A stretch of 6,877 nt of DNA from Peptococcaceae bacterium (GTDB lineage: Bacteria; Bacillota; Peptococcia; DRI-13; UBA5745). Shown one piece after another: positions 1 to 5,684 of this stretch (positions within the stretch are counted from its first letter, which is position 1; each line of letters begins with the position of its first letter). Where the stretch lies: NCBI GenBank assembly GCA_031264885.1, contig JAISDM010000284.1:1-6877 (forward strand), read 5' to 3'. The notes beneath the pieces were generated by a model that worked only from the letters and a program-made list of their open reading frames with translations, had not been told where the DNA came from and did not search any database. Both the position numbers and the translations under genes were made by a program.

Positions 1-33
1 CCCTCACATTGGCCATTGCGCCGGTCTGCCACC

Positions 34-63
34 ATTGTACCCTCAAACGCCCGTCTTTTTCAA
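34..63 (-). promoter_or_regulatory. Sigma-A-type promoter reading out of the left edge
   Basis: Minus-strand TTGAAA (58-63) and TACAAT (34-39) are 18 bases apart, each one mismatch from consensus. The -10 context GGGTACAATGG is identical to that of the DUF1292 promoter. It would drive a gene beyond the left edge; bases 1-33 hold no recognisable coding start. This suggests the mutS transcription unit ends before here. Confidence 0.6.
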
Positions 64-90
64 GTGGCAAAACCTAAATTCCCCCGTCTG

Positions 91-220
91 TCATTCACGG
101 CGCCGTAGGGGCGGCATTCTGCCGCCCGGAACCGTTCGAAAACGGGACGGGGCACGGCATGCCGTGCCCCCACGCATTATTCACGGGGTCGGAGGGGCGG
201 ATGGCAATCCGCCCGTTTGT
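91..220. repeat. Intergenic palindromic repeat cluster (GTAGGGGCG type), two modules
   Basis: Two modules lie in tandem about 86 bases apart: 91-114 and 177-200 agree at 20 of 24 bases, both running from T-ATTCACGG into AGGGGCGG. Each continues into an 8-bp hairpin with a different core: 109-116 with 120-127 (loop TTC) and 195-202 with 207-214 (loop GGCA). A small 5-bp hairpin is at 132-145. Outer G/C arms are conserved while cores differ but remain paired, which points to selection or mobility of a folded element. I recall similar GTAGGGGCG...CGCCC elements between genes of clostridia. No transposase is present, so it would be a non-autonomous repeat. Confidence 0.7.
149..170. repeat. 22-base perfect palindrome
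   Basis: Positions 149-159 are exactly complementary to 160-170, with GGGGCACGGCA as the left arm and no loop. It is too short-looped to fold tightly at the centre as RNA, but could be a DNA cruciform or protein site. It belongs to the repeat cluster at 91-220. Confidence 0.85.
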
Positions 221-221
221 T

Positions 222-251
222 TTCGGACGGTCTGGCCCGGGACCGTCCGAA
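222..251 (-). terminator. Stem-loop directly after mutS, possible weak terminator or mRNA 3' end
   Basis: An 11-bp perfect inverted repeat (222-232 with 241-251) closes an 8-base GC-rich loop (233-240) and begins 5 bases after the mutS stop. On the minus strand it is followed by an A-rich AAAACAAAC, not a U-run, so it is not a classical intrinsic terminator. It may instead protect the mutS mRNA end, or be the second hairpin of the palindromic repeat unit next to it. Confidence 0.45.
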
Positions 252-256
252 GACTG

Positions 257-3200
257 TCATATCTTGTCATTCCGGGCTTTCTGCTGGAGGGCGAACAAAA
301 AGTTCATGGCTTCCAGCGGGGTCAGGTTCATCAGATCGGCGGAAAGCAGCATCTGTACGACATCCCCTTTGCCTTTGGATGCTTTGGCCGATTTCGGCGG
401 CGGATCCCCGAACAGGCTCAATTGACCCGGCCGCGCTTCCGCCGGCAAAGATTCCGGCTGATCCGGCGCGGGCTGATCCGGCGCCGCCGGCAGGGGCTCG
501 GGTTGATCCGGCGCGGGCCGCGTGCCCTCTTCCCGCCGGTCCTCTTCCCGCCGGTCCCCGGCCGGCGGCGGGATCAAACGCCGGTTCGCCGCCGCCGGAG
601 ACTTGCCGCCGCCGGTGTTCTCCAGATCCTTGAGGATCAGGTACGCCTGTTCTATAACCGCTCCGGGCAGCCCGGCCAATCGGGCCACATGGACTCCGTA
701 GCTCCGGTCGGCGGCGCCGGGCAGGATTTTGTGCAGAAAGACGATCTGTTCGCCCTCCTCACGCACGGTCAGGGAGAGGTTTTTGATTTGCGGGATTTTT
801 TCCGCCAATTGAGTCAATTCCAAATAGTGCGTGGCGAACAGGGTTTTGGCGCCCAGGACGCCGGCCAGGTATTCGCTGACGGCCCAGGCCACGCTCATGC
901 CGTCATAAGTGCCGGTTCCCCGCCCCACCTCGTCCAGGATCACCAGGCTGAAAGGGGTGGCGTGGCGCAGAATGTGCGCCACTTCATTCATCTCCACCAT
1001 GAAGGTGCTTTGGCCGCTTCTCAGATCGTCGCTGGCGCCCACCCTGGCGAACACCCGGTCCCGGATGGCGATGCGCGCCTGGCTCGCGGGAACAAAACTG
1101 CCCATCTGAGCCATGATCACAGCCAGCGCCGCGCTGCGGCAGTAAGTGCTTTTGCCCCCCATATTGGGACCGGTGATGACAAAAAGCCGGCTGTCCGGAT
1201 CCATATCCAGATCGTTGGGCACGAATCCCGGACTGTCCAGGATCTCTTCCACCACCGGATGCCTCAAATCCGTGAACCGCAGAACCTGTGTCTGCTGTTC
1301 CAGCATGACGGGCCGGCAATACCGGCGCTTGACCGCCGTCTCCCCCAAAGCCTGGAACGCGTCCAGGCGCGCCAAAGCCCGGGAAGTCCGCCGCGCCCGG
1401 GGCAGCGTCAGTCCCACCTGAGTCAGCAGATCCTGATATAAGGATTCCTCCAGCTCCAGCAGCTTATCCTCCGCGCCCAGCACCAAGTTCTCCAGGCGTA
1501 TCAATTCCTCGGACACGAACCGTTCGCCCCCCGCCAGGGTCTGTTTGCGCTGATAATAGTCCGGAACCAGGGCCAGATTGGATTTGGTCACCTCGAAATA
1601 ATAGCCGAACACCTTGTTGAATCCGATTTTAAGGGATTTGACCCCTGTTTTCTTCCGCTCCTCTGTTTCCAGCGCGGTCATCCAGTCCCGGCCGTTCTTG
1701 GCGCTTTCCCGGTATTCGTCCACCTGCGCGTGGTATCCGGTACGAATGACGCCGGGTTCTTTCAATCCGGGGGGCGCCGGATCCGTCAAAGCGATTTGGA
1801 GCAGGTCATGAAGATCATCCAACGGATCCGTTTCTTCCAGAATGGCGGTCCATTCCGCCACAGGCTTCTCGCGGTTCAGCGCCTGAACATGGCTGATGAT
1901 CCCGGGAAGCACGGCCAGCGAGCTTTTGAGTGCCAGCAATTCCCGGGGAAGGGCCCGCCGGTAAACGACCCGCGTCATCAGCCGGTCCAGATCATGGACA
2001 GAGTCCATCAGCTTGCGCAAAGCCTGGCGCTGGGTCCAGTCGTCCTTGATTTGCTCCACCGCGTCCAGCCGGGCTTCGATTTGCCCGAGATCCGTCAGGG
2101 GTTTCTCCAGCCATTGGCGCAGGCATCTGGAACCGGCGGCGGTGCGGGTCTCGTCCAACAGTTCGTATAAGCTGCCTTTTTTGTCGTAGGTTCGGCTGCC
2201 ACGGACGATCTCCAGATTGCGGAAGGTTGTGGCGTCTATGATTAAGTCTTCCTGGGACCGCAGAAGCCGGATGGACAAAATCTGCCTGGGCTCCATTTTT
2301 TGCGTGTCTTCCAGATAAAACAGCAAGGCGGCGGCGCTTCGGAGGGCCAGGGGCCAATCCTTCCACCATGAGTCCTCCGGCGCGGAGTTCGCCGAAGCGA
2401 TCCGGCCCGCGTCCGGCGGCGCGTTCTGCCGGTCATGAGATAATTGGGCGATCCGGTCTAAGTTCGGCGCCGGATCGAACATGGACAAAGCCACCGGGGT
2501 CAAAGCGGTTTCTTCCCGGAGACTCAGGGCGTCGAAGAACCTGCGTTCCCACGAATCCCCGGACGCCGCTCCGCCTGCCGCGCCGTCCCCCGTTTCATCT
2601 CTCGCCCCGTTTTCCGCTTCGCCTGCCGCGCCGCTTTCCGCGCCGTCTCCCGTTCCACCGCTCGCTTCGCCTGCCGCGCCGTCTCGCGTTCCACCGCTCG
2701 TTCCGTCCCCCGCGCCGCCGCCGTCCCCCGTTCCGCCTCCCCGGCGAACGGGGATCAGAAGCTCCCGCGGCTTCAGACGGAGCAATTCATCCCGCAGCTG
2801 ATCCCGGCCTTTTTCCCCTTCATATTGGGCCGCGTAAAGCTCCCCCAGCGCCGCTTCGCATAAAGCAAAACCAATCCTCCCGTCTTCCTCAAAGAGCGCG
2901 GCCAGGTATTGGTTTTGTTCGCCGGATTCGGCGTCCATCATGGTTCCGGACGTAACGACCCGCACGATGCTTCTTTTGACGATGCCTTTGACGGATTTGG
3001 GATCCTCCATCTGTTCGCAGATCGCCACACGGTAGCCTTTTTGCACCAGTTTTTCCAGATATTGATCCACCGCGTGATGGGGCACGCCGCACATAGGGAT
3101 CCGTTCGGGCATTCCCGCGTCTCTGCCGGTCAGCGCGATGCCCAATTCCCGGGAAGCCAGCTGCGCGTCCTCGCCGAACATCTCGTAAAAATCCCCCAGC

Positions 3201-3277
3201 CGGAAGAAGAGCAGCACATCCGGATACTGAGCTTTGATTTCCTCATATTGGCGCATCATCGGCGTCTGGCCTAGCAT
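257..3277 (-). CDS. mutS: DNA mismatch repair protein MutS, lengthened by repeat-rich linkers
   Basis: MutS recognises mispairs and small loops and starts mismatch repair as an ATP-driven sliding clamp. The 1006-residue product is longer than the usual 850-900. TPMM at the N-terminus matches the family and fixes ATG 3277. The mismatch-binding Phe-x-Glu is F30-Y-E32 (GDFYEMF). The connector domain starts near 124; core/lever and clamp segments run about 310-600 (FGYYFEVTKSN at 557-567). The ATPase domain has Walker A GPNMGGKST (703-711), STFMVEM (757-763), Walker B LVILDEVGRGT (778-788) and ATHY (815-818). Two insertions account for the extra length: a Gly/Ala/Asp/Glu repeat at about 180-240 inside the connector, and a Pro/Asp/Gln linker at about 889-950. 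After the latter come QLSLF (952-956), a likely beta-clamp site, and a C-terminal helix (LTPLEAMNFLFALQQK), so the end is intact. It overlaps miaB by 7 bases. No mutL follows within the window. Confidence 0.96.
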   Translation of the reverse strand: MLGQTPMMRQYEEIKAQYPDVLLFFRLGDFYEMFGEDAQLASRELGIALTGRDAGMPERIPMCGVPHHAVDQYLEKLVQKGYRVAICEQMEDPKSVKGIVKRSIVRVVTSGTMMDAESGEQNQYLAALFEEDGRIGFALCEAALGELYAAQYEGEKGRDQLRDELLRLKPRELLIPVRRGGGTGDGGGAGDGTSGGTRDGAAGEASGGTGDGAESGAAGEAENGARDETGDGAAGGAASGDSWERRFFDALSLREETALTPVALSMFDPAPNLDRIAQLSHDRQNAPPDAGRIASANSAPEDSWWKDWPLALRSAAALLFYLEDTQKMEPRQILSIRLLRSQEDLIIDATTFRNLEIVRGSRTYDKKGSLYELLDETRTAAGSRCLRQWLEKPLTDLGQIEARLDAVEQIKDDWTQRQALRKLMDSVHDLDRLMTRVVYRRALPRELLALKSSLAVLPGIISHVQALNREKPVAEWTAILEETDPLDDLHDLLQIALTDPAPPGLKEPGVIRTGYHAQVDEYRESAKNGRDWMTALETEERKKTGVKSLKIGFNKVFGYYFEVTKSNLALVPDYYQRKQTLAGGERFVSEELIRLENLVLGAEDKLLELEESLYQDLLTQVGLTLPRARRTSRALARLDAFQALGETAVKRRYCRPVMLEQQTQVLRFTDLRHPVVEEILDSPGFVPNDLDMDPDSRLFVITGPNMGGKSTYCRSAALAVIMAQMGSFVPASQARIAIRDRVFARVGASDDLRSGQSTFMVEMNEVAHILRHATPFSLVILDEVGRGTGTYDGMSVAWAVSEYLAGVLGAKTLFATHYLELTQLAEKIPQIKNLSLTVREEGEQIVFLHKILPGAADRSYGVHVARLAGLPGAVIEQAYLILKDLENTGGGKSPAAANRRLIPPPAGDRREEDRREEGTRPAPDQPEPLPAAPDQPAPDQPESLPAEARPGQLSLFGDPPPKSAKASKGKGDVVQMLLSADLMNLTPLEAMNFLFALQQKARNDKI
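410..424 (-). other. Probable beta-clamp (DnaN) binding motif QLSLF in MutS
   Basis: Codons 952-956 of mutS read Gln-Leu-Ser-Leu-Phe followed by Gly. This fits the pentapeptide consensus QL(S/D)LF for binding the DNA sliding clamp, and its place between the disordered linker and the C-terminal helix agrees with clamp sites known in other MutS proteins. The assignment rests on motif match only. Confidence 0.75.
456..555 (-). repeat. 15-base repeats in the mutS C-terminal linker
   Basis: Two perfect 15-base tandem copies (526-540, 541-555) encode DRREE twice, and three copies of GG(C/T)TGATCCGGCGC at 456, 471 and 501 (spacing 15 and 30) encode APDQP three times. All lie in the MutS linker between the ATPase/dimerisation region and the QLSLF motif. 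The spacing keeps the reading frame. The linker is probably disordered and variable in length between strains. Confidence 0.8.
2567..2710 (-). repeat. 48-base tandem repeat (about 3 units) within mutS
   Basis: Three 48-base units start at 2567/2568, 2616 and 2664 on the plus strand, each opening with a near-identical GC-CGCCTGCCGCGCCG block. They encode 16-residue units (MutS residues 190-205, 206-221, 222-237) ending GAAGEA, GAAGEA and GAAGGA. A shorter 36-base periodicity is nested inside: 2641-2664 and 2677-2700 match at 23 of 24 bases. Both periods are multiples of three, so gain or loss of a unit keeps the frame. The encoded segment should be a flexible, disordered loop. Confidence 0.85.
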
Positions 3278-4593
3278 ACGGCTTCACCCTTGAGAATCCA
3301 GGTCTGCGGCTCCGTGATCCGCACCGGGACAAATTCCCCCAGCATGGACGGCTCCCCGGAGAACACAACGGAATGATTGCCCTCCGTTTTGCCGGAAAGC
3401 ATACAGGGCGCCCCATCGCCGCCGCTGATTTCATCCGCCAGAACCTCCACGACCCGGTCCTTCAGCCGCGTATGATGGGCCAGACTGGCCTCTTCCTGGG
3501 CCCGCATCAACAGCGCCAGCCGCTCTTTTCGCGCGGCCAGAGGGATTTGATTCTCCATAGAAGCGGCAGGCGTGCCTTTGCGGGGGGAATACATAAAGGT
3601 GAACGCCGAGCTGAACCCCACCTCTTTCACCAAGGACAGCGTGTCCCGGAAATCCTCATCCGTCTCCCCCGGGAACCCCACGATGAAATCCGTGGTAACC
3701 GTCGCCTGCGGGAACACCCGCCGGATATATTCCACCAAAGCCAAGTAGTAATCCCGGGTGTAACCCCGGTTCATCATCTCCAGGACGCGGTCGCTCCCCG
3801 ACTGGACCGGCAGATGAAAATGCCGGCATACATGCTGGGTTTCCTTTATGGCGTCAATGATTTGACGGGAAAAATCCCTGGGATGGGACGTCAAATACCG
3901 AACGCGGCGGAGACCGGGAATCCGGTCCGCCGCCTGGATCAGCGCGTGGAAAGACGAGGACGGATCCAGATCCCTCCCATAAGTATTGACATTCTGCCCC
4001 AGGAGCGTGACCTCCCGTATGCCTGTTCGGCTCAAGGCCCTCAGCTCCTCCAAAACAGCGTCCATATTCCGGCTGCGCTCCCGCCCCCGCACATAAGGAA
4101 CCACGCAGTAGGTACAATAATTATCGCATCCATAGGTGATGTTGACCAGCGCCTTATAGGGAGAACGGCGCAGACTGGGCAGATTCTCCTCCGGCGGCGC
4201 CCCCGTTTCGGAGGTATCCGTTTGGAACGTCCCGGAGAGCCGGATTTGGGCGATGAGCTCCGGCAGCCGGCTCAGCCGCTGAGTCCCCATCAGCAGATCC
4301 ACATGACCGGCTTTCCGGCGCAGCAGAGCGGCCATTCCCTCCTGCTGGGCCATGCAGCCGCATATCCCGATGATCAGATCCGGCTTCCGCTGCTTCAGCG
4401 CCCTGAGCGCGCCCAGCCGGGAGAAGACCTTCTGCTCCGCTTTTTCCCGGATACAGCAGGTGTTGAACAAAATAATGTCGGCCACCGACTGATCGGACGT
4501 GATCTGATACCCCATCTCAGCCAACATGCCCATGATGTTCTCCGAATCCCGGACATTGGCCTGGCACCCAAAGGTTTCCACATACGCGTACAA
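3271..4593 (-). CDS. miaB: MiaB, tRNA-2-methylthio-N6-dimethylallyladenosine synthase
   Basis: A 440-residue radical-SAM methylthiotransferase that adds the 2-methylthio group to i6A37 of tRNAs reading UNN codons. The N-terminal UPF0004 domain has three cluster cysteines at C10 (TFGCQAN), C46 (FNTCCIREKAE) and C80 (CGCMAQQEG). The radical-SAM motif GCDNYCTYC places C156, C160 and C163 around the SAM-binding [4Fe-4S] cluster. The core continues through HLPVQSGSD, TDFIVGFPGET and the F-YSPRKGTPAA block, and the C-terminal TRAM RNA-binding domain occupies about 376-437. NTC-IRE-A--KVF and the overall length favour MiaB over the MtaB or RimO relatives. All six cysteines are present, so it should be active. 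It begins with TTG behind a strong ribosome site. Its TAG stop overlaps the start of mutS by 7 bases, a coupling seen as a miaB-mutS pair in many Firmicutes. Confidence 0.95.
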   Translation of the reverse strand: MYAYVETFGCQANVRDSENIMGMLAEMGYQITSDQSVADIILFNTCCIREKAEQKVFSRLGALRALKQRKPDLIIGICGCMAQQEGMAALLRRKAGHVDLLMGTQRLSRLPELIAQIRLSGTFQTDTSETGAPPEENLPSLRRSPYKALVNITYGCDNYCTYCVVPYVRGRERSRNMDAVLEELRALSRTGIREVTLLGQNVNTYGRDLDPSSSFHALIQAADRIPGLRRVRYLTSHPRDFSRQIIDAIKETQHVCRHFHLPVQSGSDRVLEMMNRGYTRDYYLALVEYIRRVFPQATVTTDFIVGFPGETDEDFRDTLSLVKEVGFSSAFTFMYSPRKGTPAASMENQIPLAARKERLALLMRAQEEASLAHHTRLKDRVVEVLADEISGGDGAPCMLSGKTEGNHSVVFSGEPSMLGEFVPVRITEPQTWILKGEAVC

Positions 4594-4600
4594 AACGAAT

Positions 4601-4607
4601 CCTCCCG
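4601..4607 (-). promoter_or_regulatory. Ribosome binding site deciding the TTG start of miaB
   Basis: GGGAGGA on the minus strand ends 7 bases before TTG 4593-4591. No in-frame ATG or GTG lies between this site and the conserved TFGCQ motif, so TTG is the best start. An ATG just upstream (4610) is in a different frame. Confidence 0.75.
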
Positions 4608-4642
4608 CATTTGCTGATATAATGTCCTTCAGCTCCCCGAAA

Positions 4643-5101
4643 TCACGTCCGCCACAGCGAAGTTATGAGCATAAACACAGCCGTTCCCGCCGCCGCTCCC
4701 GCCGAATCGATGGCGACGTCCGCCAGCCTGGCGGCGCGCCCCGGAACAAACATTTGGTGTATCTCATCCGTCGCCGCGTATACGGCGCAGAAGATCACGC
4801 TCAACAGGCATATCCGCCAGAGATAGCGCGGCGCCAGCGTATTGCGCCAGGCGTTGGCCACCAATCCGCCCAGAATAAAATATTCCGCGAAATGCGCCGC
4901 CTTTCGCAGCCAAAAAGAAAATGCCTGGAGATCCGGCACATCGTTTTTCCAAAACAGCGAAAAGAACACTGTAAGAACCGTGTCGCTCTTTTCCCCCGAA
5001 TCGGCGGCGTTGTCCGAAGAAAACATAAAAATGACCGCCATCCACAGCGCGGACACAATCCAGGCAAACACCATCTGAAATTTATCTTGCGTGATTCTCA
5101 T
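4643..5101 (-). CDS. VanZ-like family integral membrane protein
   Basis: A 152-residue protein with four probable membrane helices at about residues 9-28, 64-83, 94-111 and 127-149. The VanZ-family marks are in order: the S-S pair after helix 1 (FMFSSD), RK--H--EY (residues 66-74, RKAAHFAEY), the TDE-HQ-F-PGR loop (111-122), and D--ID--G at 128-135. The founding VanZ gives low-level teicoplanin resistance by an unsettled mechanism; most chromosomal relatives, including this one, have no assigned role, and there is no van cluster here. An in-frame TGA eleven bases upstream excludes a longer start, and ATG 5101 gives a complete family-like N-terminus. It lacks a clear ribosome site of its own and overlaps a short upstream ORF. 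It is the first gene after the promoter at 5167-5195 and lies 49 bases before miaB. Confidence 0.88.
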   Translation of the reverse strand: MRITQDKFQMVFAWIVSALWMAVIFMFSSDNAADSGEKSDTVLTVFFSLFWKNDVPDLQAFSFWLRKAAHFAEYFILGGLVANAWRNTLAPRYLWRICLLSVIFCAVYAATDEIHQMFVPGRAARLADVAIDSAGAAAGTAVFMLITSLWRT

Positions 5102-5132
5102 GATGAATCAAATCCGATAACGCTATTTGCAT
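5082..5132 (-). CDS. Short upstream ORF (16 codons) overlapping the vanZ start
   Basis: ATG at 5132-5130 opens a 16-codon frame (MQIALSDLIHHENHAR) ending in TAA at 5084-5082, 20 bases inside vanZ in another frame. It has a good AAAGGAG ribosome site (5142-5148) 9 bases ahead, the best such signal between the promoter and vanZ. The vanZ ATG at 5101 has no comparable site. The peptide resembles nothing I recognise; it may be a leader peptide coupling translation to vanZ, or a sign that a single-base change has split the real vanZ start. Whether it is translated is unknown. Confidence 0.4.
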   Translation of the reverse strand: MQIALSDLIHHENHAR

Positions 5133-5166
5133 GGCTGGAAGCTCCTTTCGGTTCGGGGATACGGGT

Positions 5167-5195
5167 ATCGTAGCACGCAGGCGCTGTTTTGTCAA
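5167..5195 (-). promoter_or_regulatory. Sigma-A-type promoter for vanZ-miaB-mutS
   Basis: TTGACA (5190-5195) and TACGAT (5167-5172) on the minus strand are spaced by 17 bases: a consensus -35 and a -10 with two mismatches. The predicted start, near 5160, lies about 60 bases before the vanZ ATG. It follows the terminator directly, so it probably drives the whole vanZ-miaB-mutS run, since no other promoter or terminator is evident before 257. Confidence 0.8.
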
Positions 5196-5238
5196 TAATT
5201 TGAGTTCGCGTCTGTCCAAAGACGGGCGGCAGAATCGT

Positions 5239-5274
5239 ATAAAAAAGTTCCCGCGGCTGCGGGAACTTTTTTAT
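5239..5274 (-). terminator. Rho-independent terminator after DUF1292 (symmetrical)
   Basis: A 16-bp perfect inverted repeat (5239-5254 with 5259-5274) has a GGCT/AGCC tetraloop. The inner stem is GC-rich (GTTCCCGC/GCGGGAAC) and the outer part is a run of six A pairing with six T. Read on the minus strand it gives a GC stem closed by a U-run, 8 bases after the DUF1292 stop. The symmetry would let it stop transcription from either side. It separates the ruvX-DUF1292 unit from the vanZ-miaB-mutS unit. Confidence 0.93.
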
Positions 5275-5282
5275 GGGCTGTT

Positions 5283-5582
5283 TCAGTTTTGATTTTCGCC
5301 GCCGCCGTCTCCCTCGTCTTCCTGCTCCAGCATTTCCTGCCAGGCGTCCACGACCTTCTCCCATTCGTCGTCGTCCTCGATATCGAACAGAATATCCTCG
5401 CCATTGTCGTCCTTGCCAATTTTCAAAACCACGGCGTCCGATTCCTCGTCTGAGTCGTCGTCGGAGACAGGATCCAATATCGCGTATTCCTGTTTGTCTA
5501 CCTCGATCACGTCAATCAAGACAAACTCATGCTCAACGCCTTCATCGTCCACCAGAATAAAGCTTTCAACCTGATCTTCCAT
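5283..5582 (-). CDS. DUF1292 family protein (YrzB-like)
   Basis: A 99-residue, very acidic cytoplasmic protein. The N-terminal part (ESFILVDDEGVEHEFVLIDVIEVDKQEYAIL in pattern, residues 6-36) is the typical DUF1292 core: a short beta-rich domain opening with a D-E-G turn and a D-F/Y-x-V-L-like strand. The middle and end are Asp/Glu-rich (DDDSDEESD, then DIEDDDEWEKVVDAWQEML). The DUF1292 length is usually around 80-110 residues, so this copy is complete. The biochemical role is not known; in Bacillus the equivalent yrzB sits directly after the ruvX homologue, and here it is the next conserved gene once the ATPase is set aside. The start has an AGAAGGG ribosome site (5590-5596) 7 bases upstream. 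Its own promoter lies in the end of the ATPase gene and a terminator follows 8 bases after the stop. Confidence 0.88.
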   Translation of the reverse strand: MEDQVESFILVDDEGVEHEFVLIDVIEVDKQEYAILDPVSDDDSDEESDAVVLKIGKDDNGEDILFDIEDDDEWEKVVDAWQEMLEQEDEGDGGGENQN

Positions 5583-5654
5583 CTAAATTCCCTTCTTTCT
5601 CTTCTACCGGCCGAAATCTTACCGGCCAAGTTCAGCCGTAAATACGACATAGCC

Positions 5655-5684
5655 ATTGTACCCGTTACGCGCCGGCATTGTCAA
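5655..5684 (-). promoter_or_regulatory. Sigma-A-type promoter for the DUF1292 gene
   Basis: On the minus strand TTGACA (5679-5684) and TACAAT (5655-5660) are separated by 18 bases, a perfect -35 and a one-mismatch -10. The start of transcription would fall near 5648, about 65 bases before the DUF1292 ATG. The -35 box lies inside the last codons of the ATPase gene (stop at 5665-5667). DUF1292 can therefore be expressed independently of ruvX and the ATPase. Confidence 0.78.

Noticed and set aside
91..251. Possible CRISPR array
   Set aside because: Repeats are only two diverged modules with internal palindromes, without identical repeats separated by unique spacers, and no cas gene is present.
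35..1441. Long plus-strand open frame (468 codons) opposite the 3' half of mutS
   Set aside because: It is antisense to a fully conserved mutS, has Arg/Gln/His-rich translation without recognisable domains, and owes its length to high GC and few stops on the opposite strand.
2368..2955. Plus-strand Pro/Arg-rich frame opposite the mutS repeat
   Set aside because: Its composition is the antisense reading of the 48-base repeat; low complexity with no recognisable protein.
3373..4617. Long plus-strand open frame (414 codons) opposite miaB
   Set aside because: It mirrors miaB, which carries all its catalytic motifs on the minus strand; the antisense translation has no domain signal and no ribosome site was evident.
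4643..5101. Glycopeptide resistance determinant
   Set aside because: The protein belongs to the broad VanZ-like family, but no vanHAX or vanRS genes are present and most family members are not resistance genes.
5607..5627. Short GGCCG/CGGCC hairpin in the DUF1292 leader
   Set aside because: Only about 5 bp of stem around a 9-base loop; expected by chance in GC-rich DNA and without a U-run.
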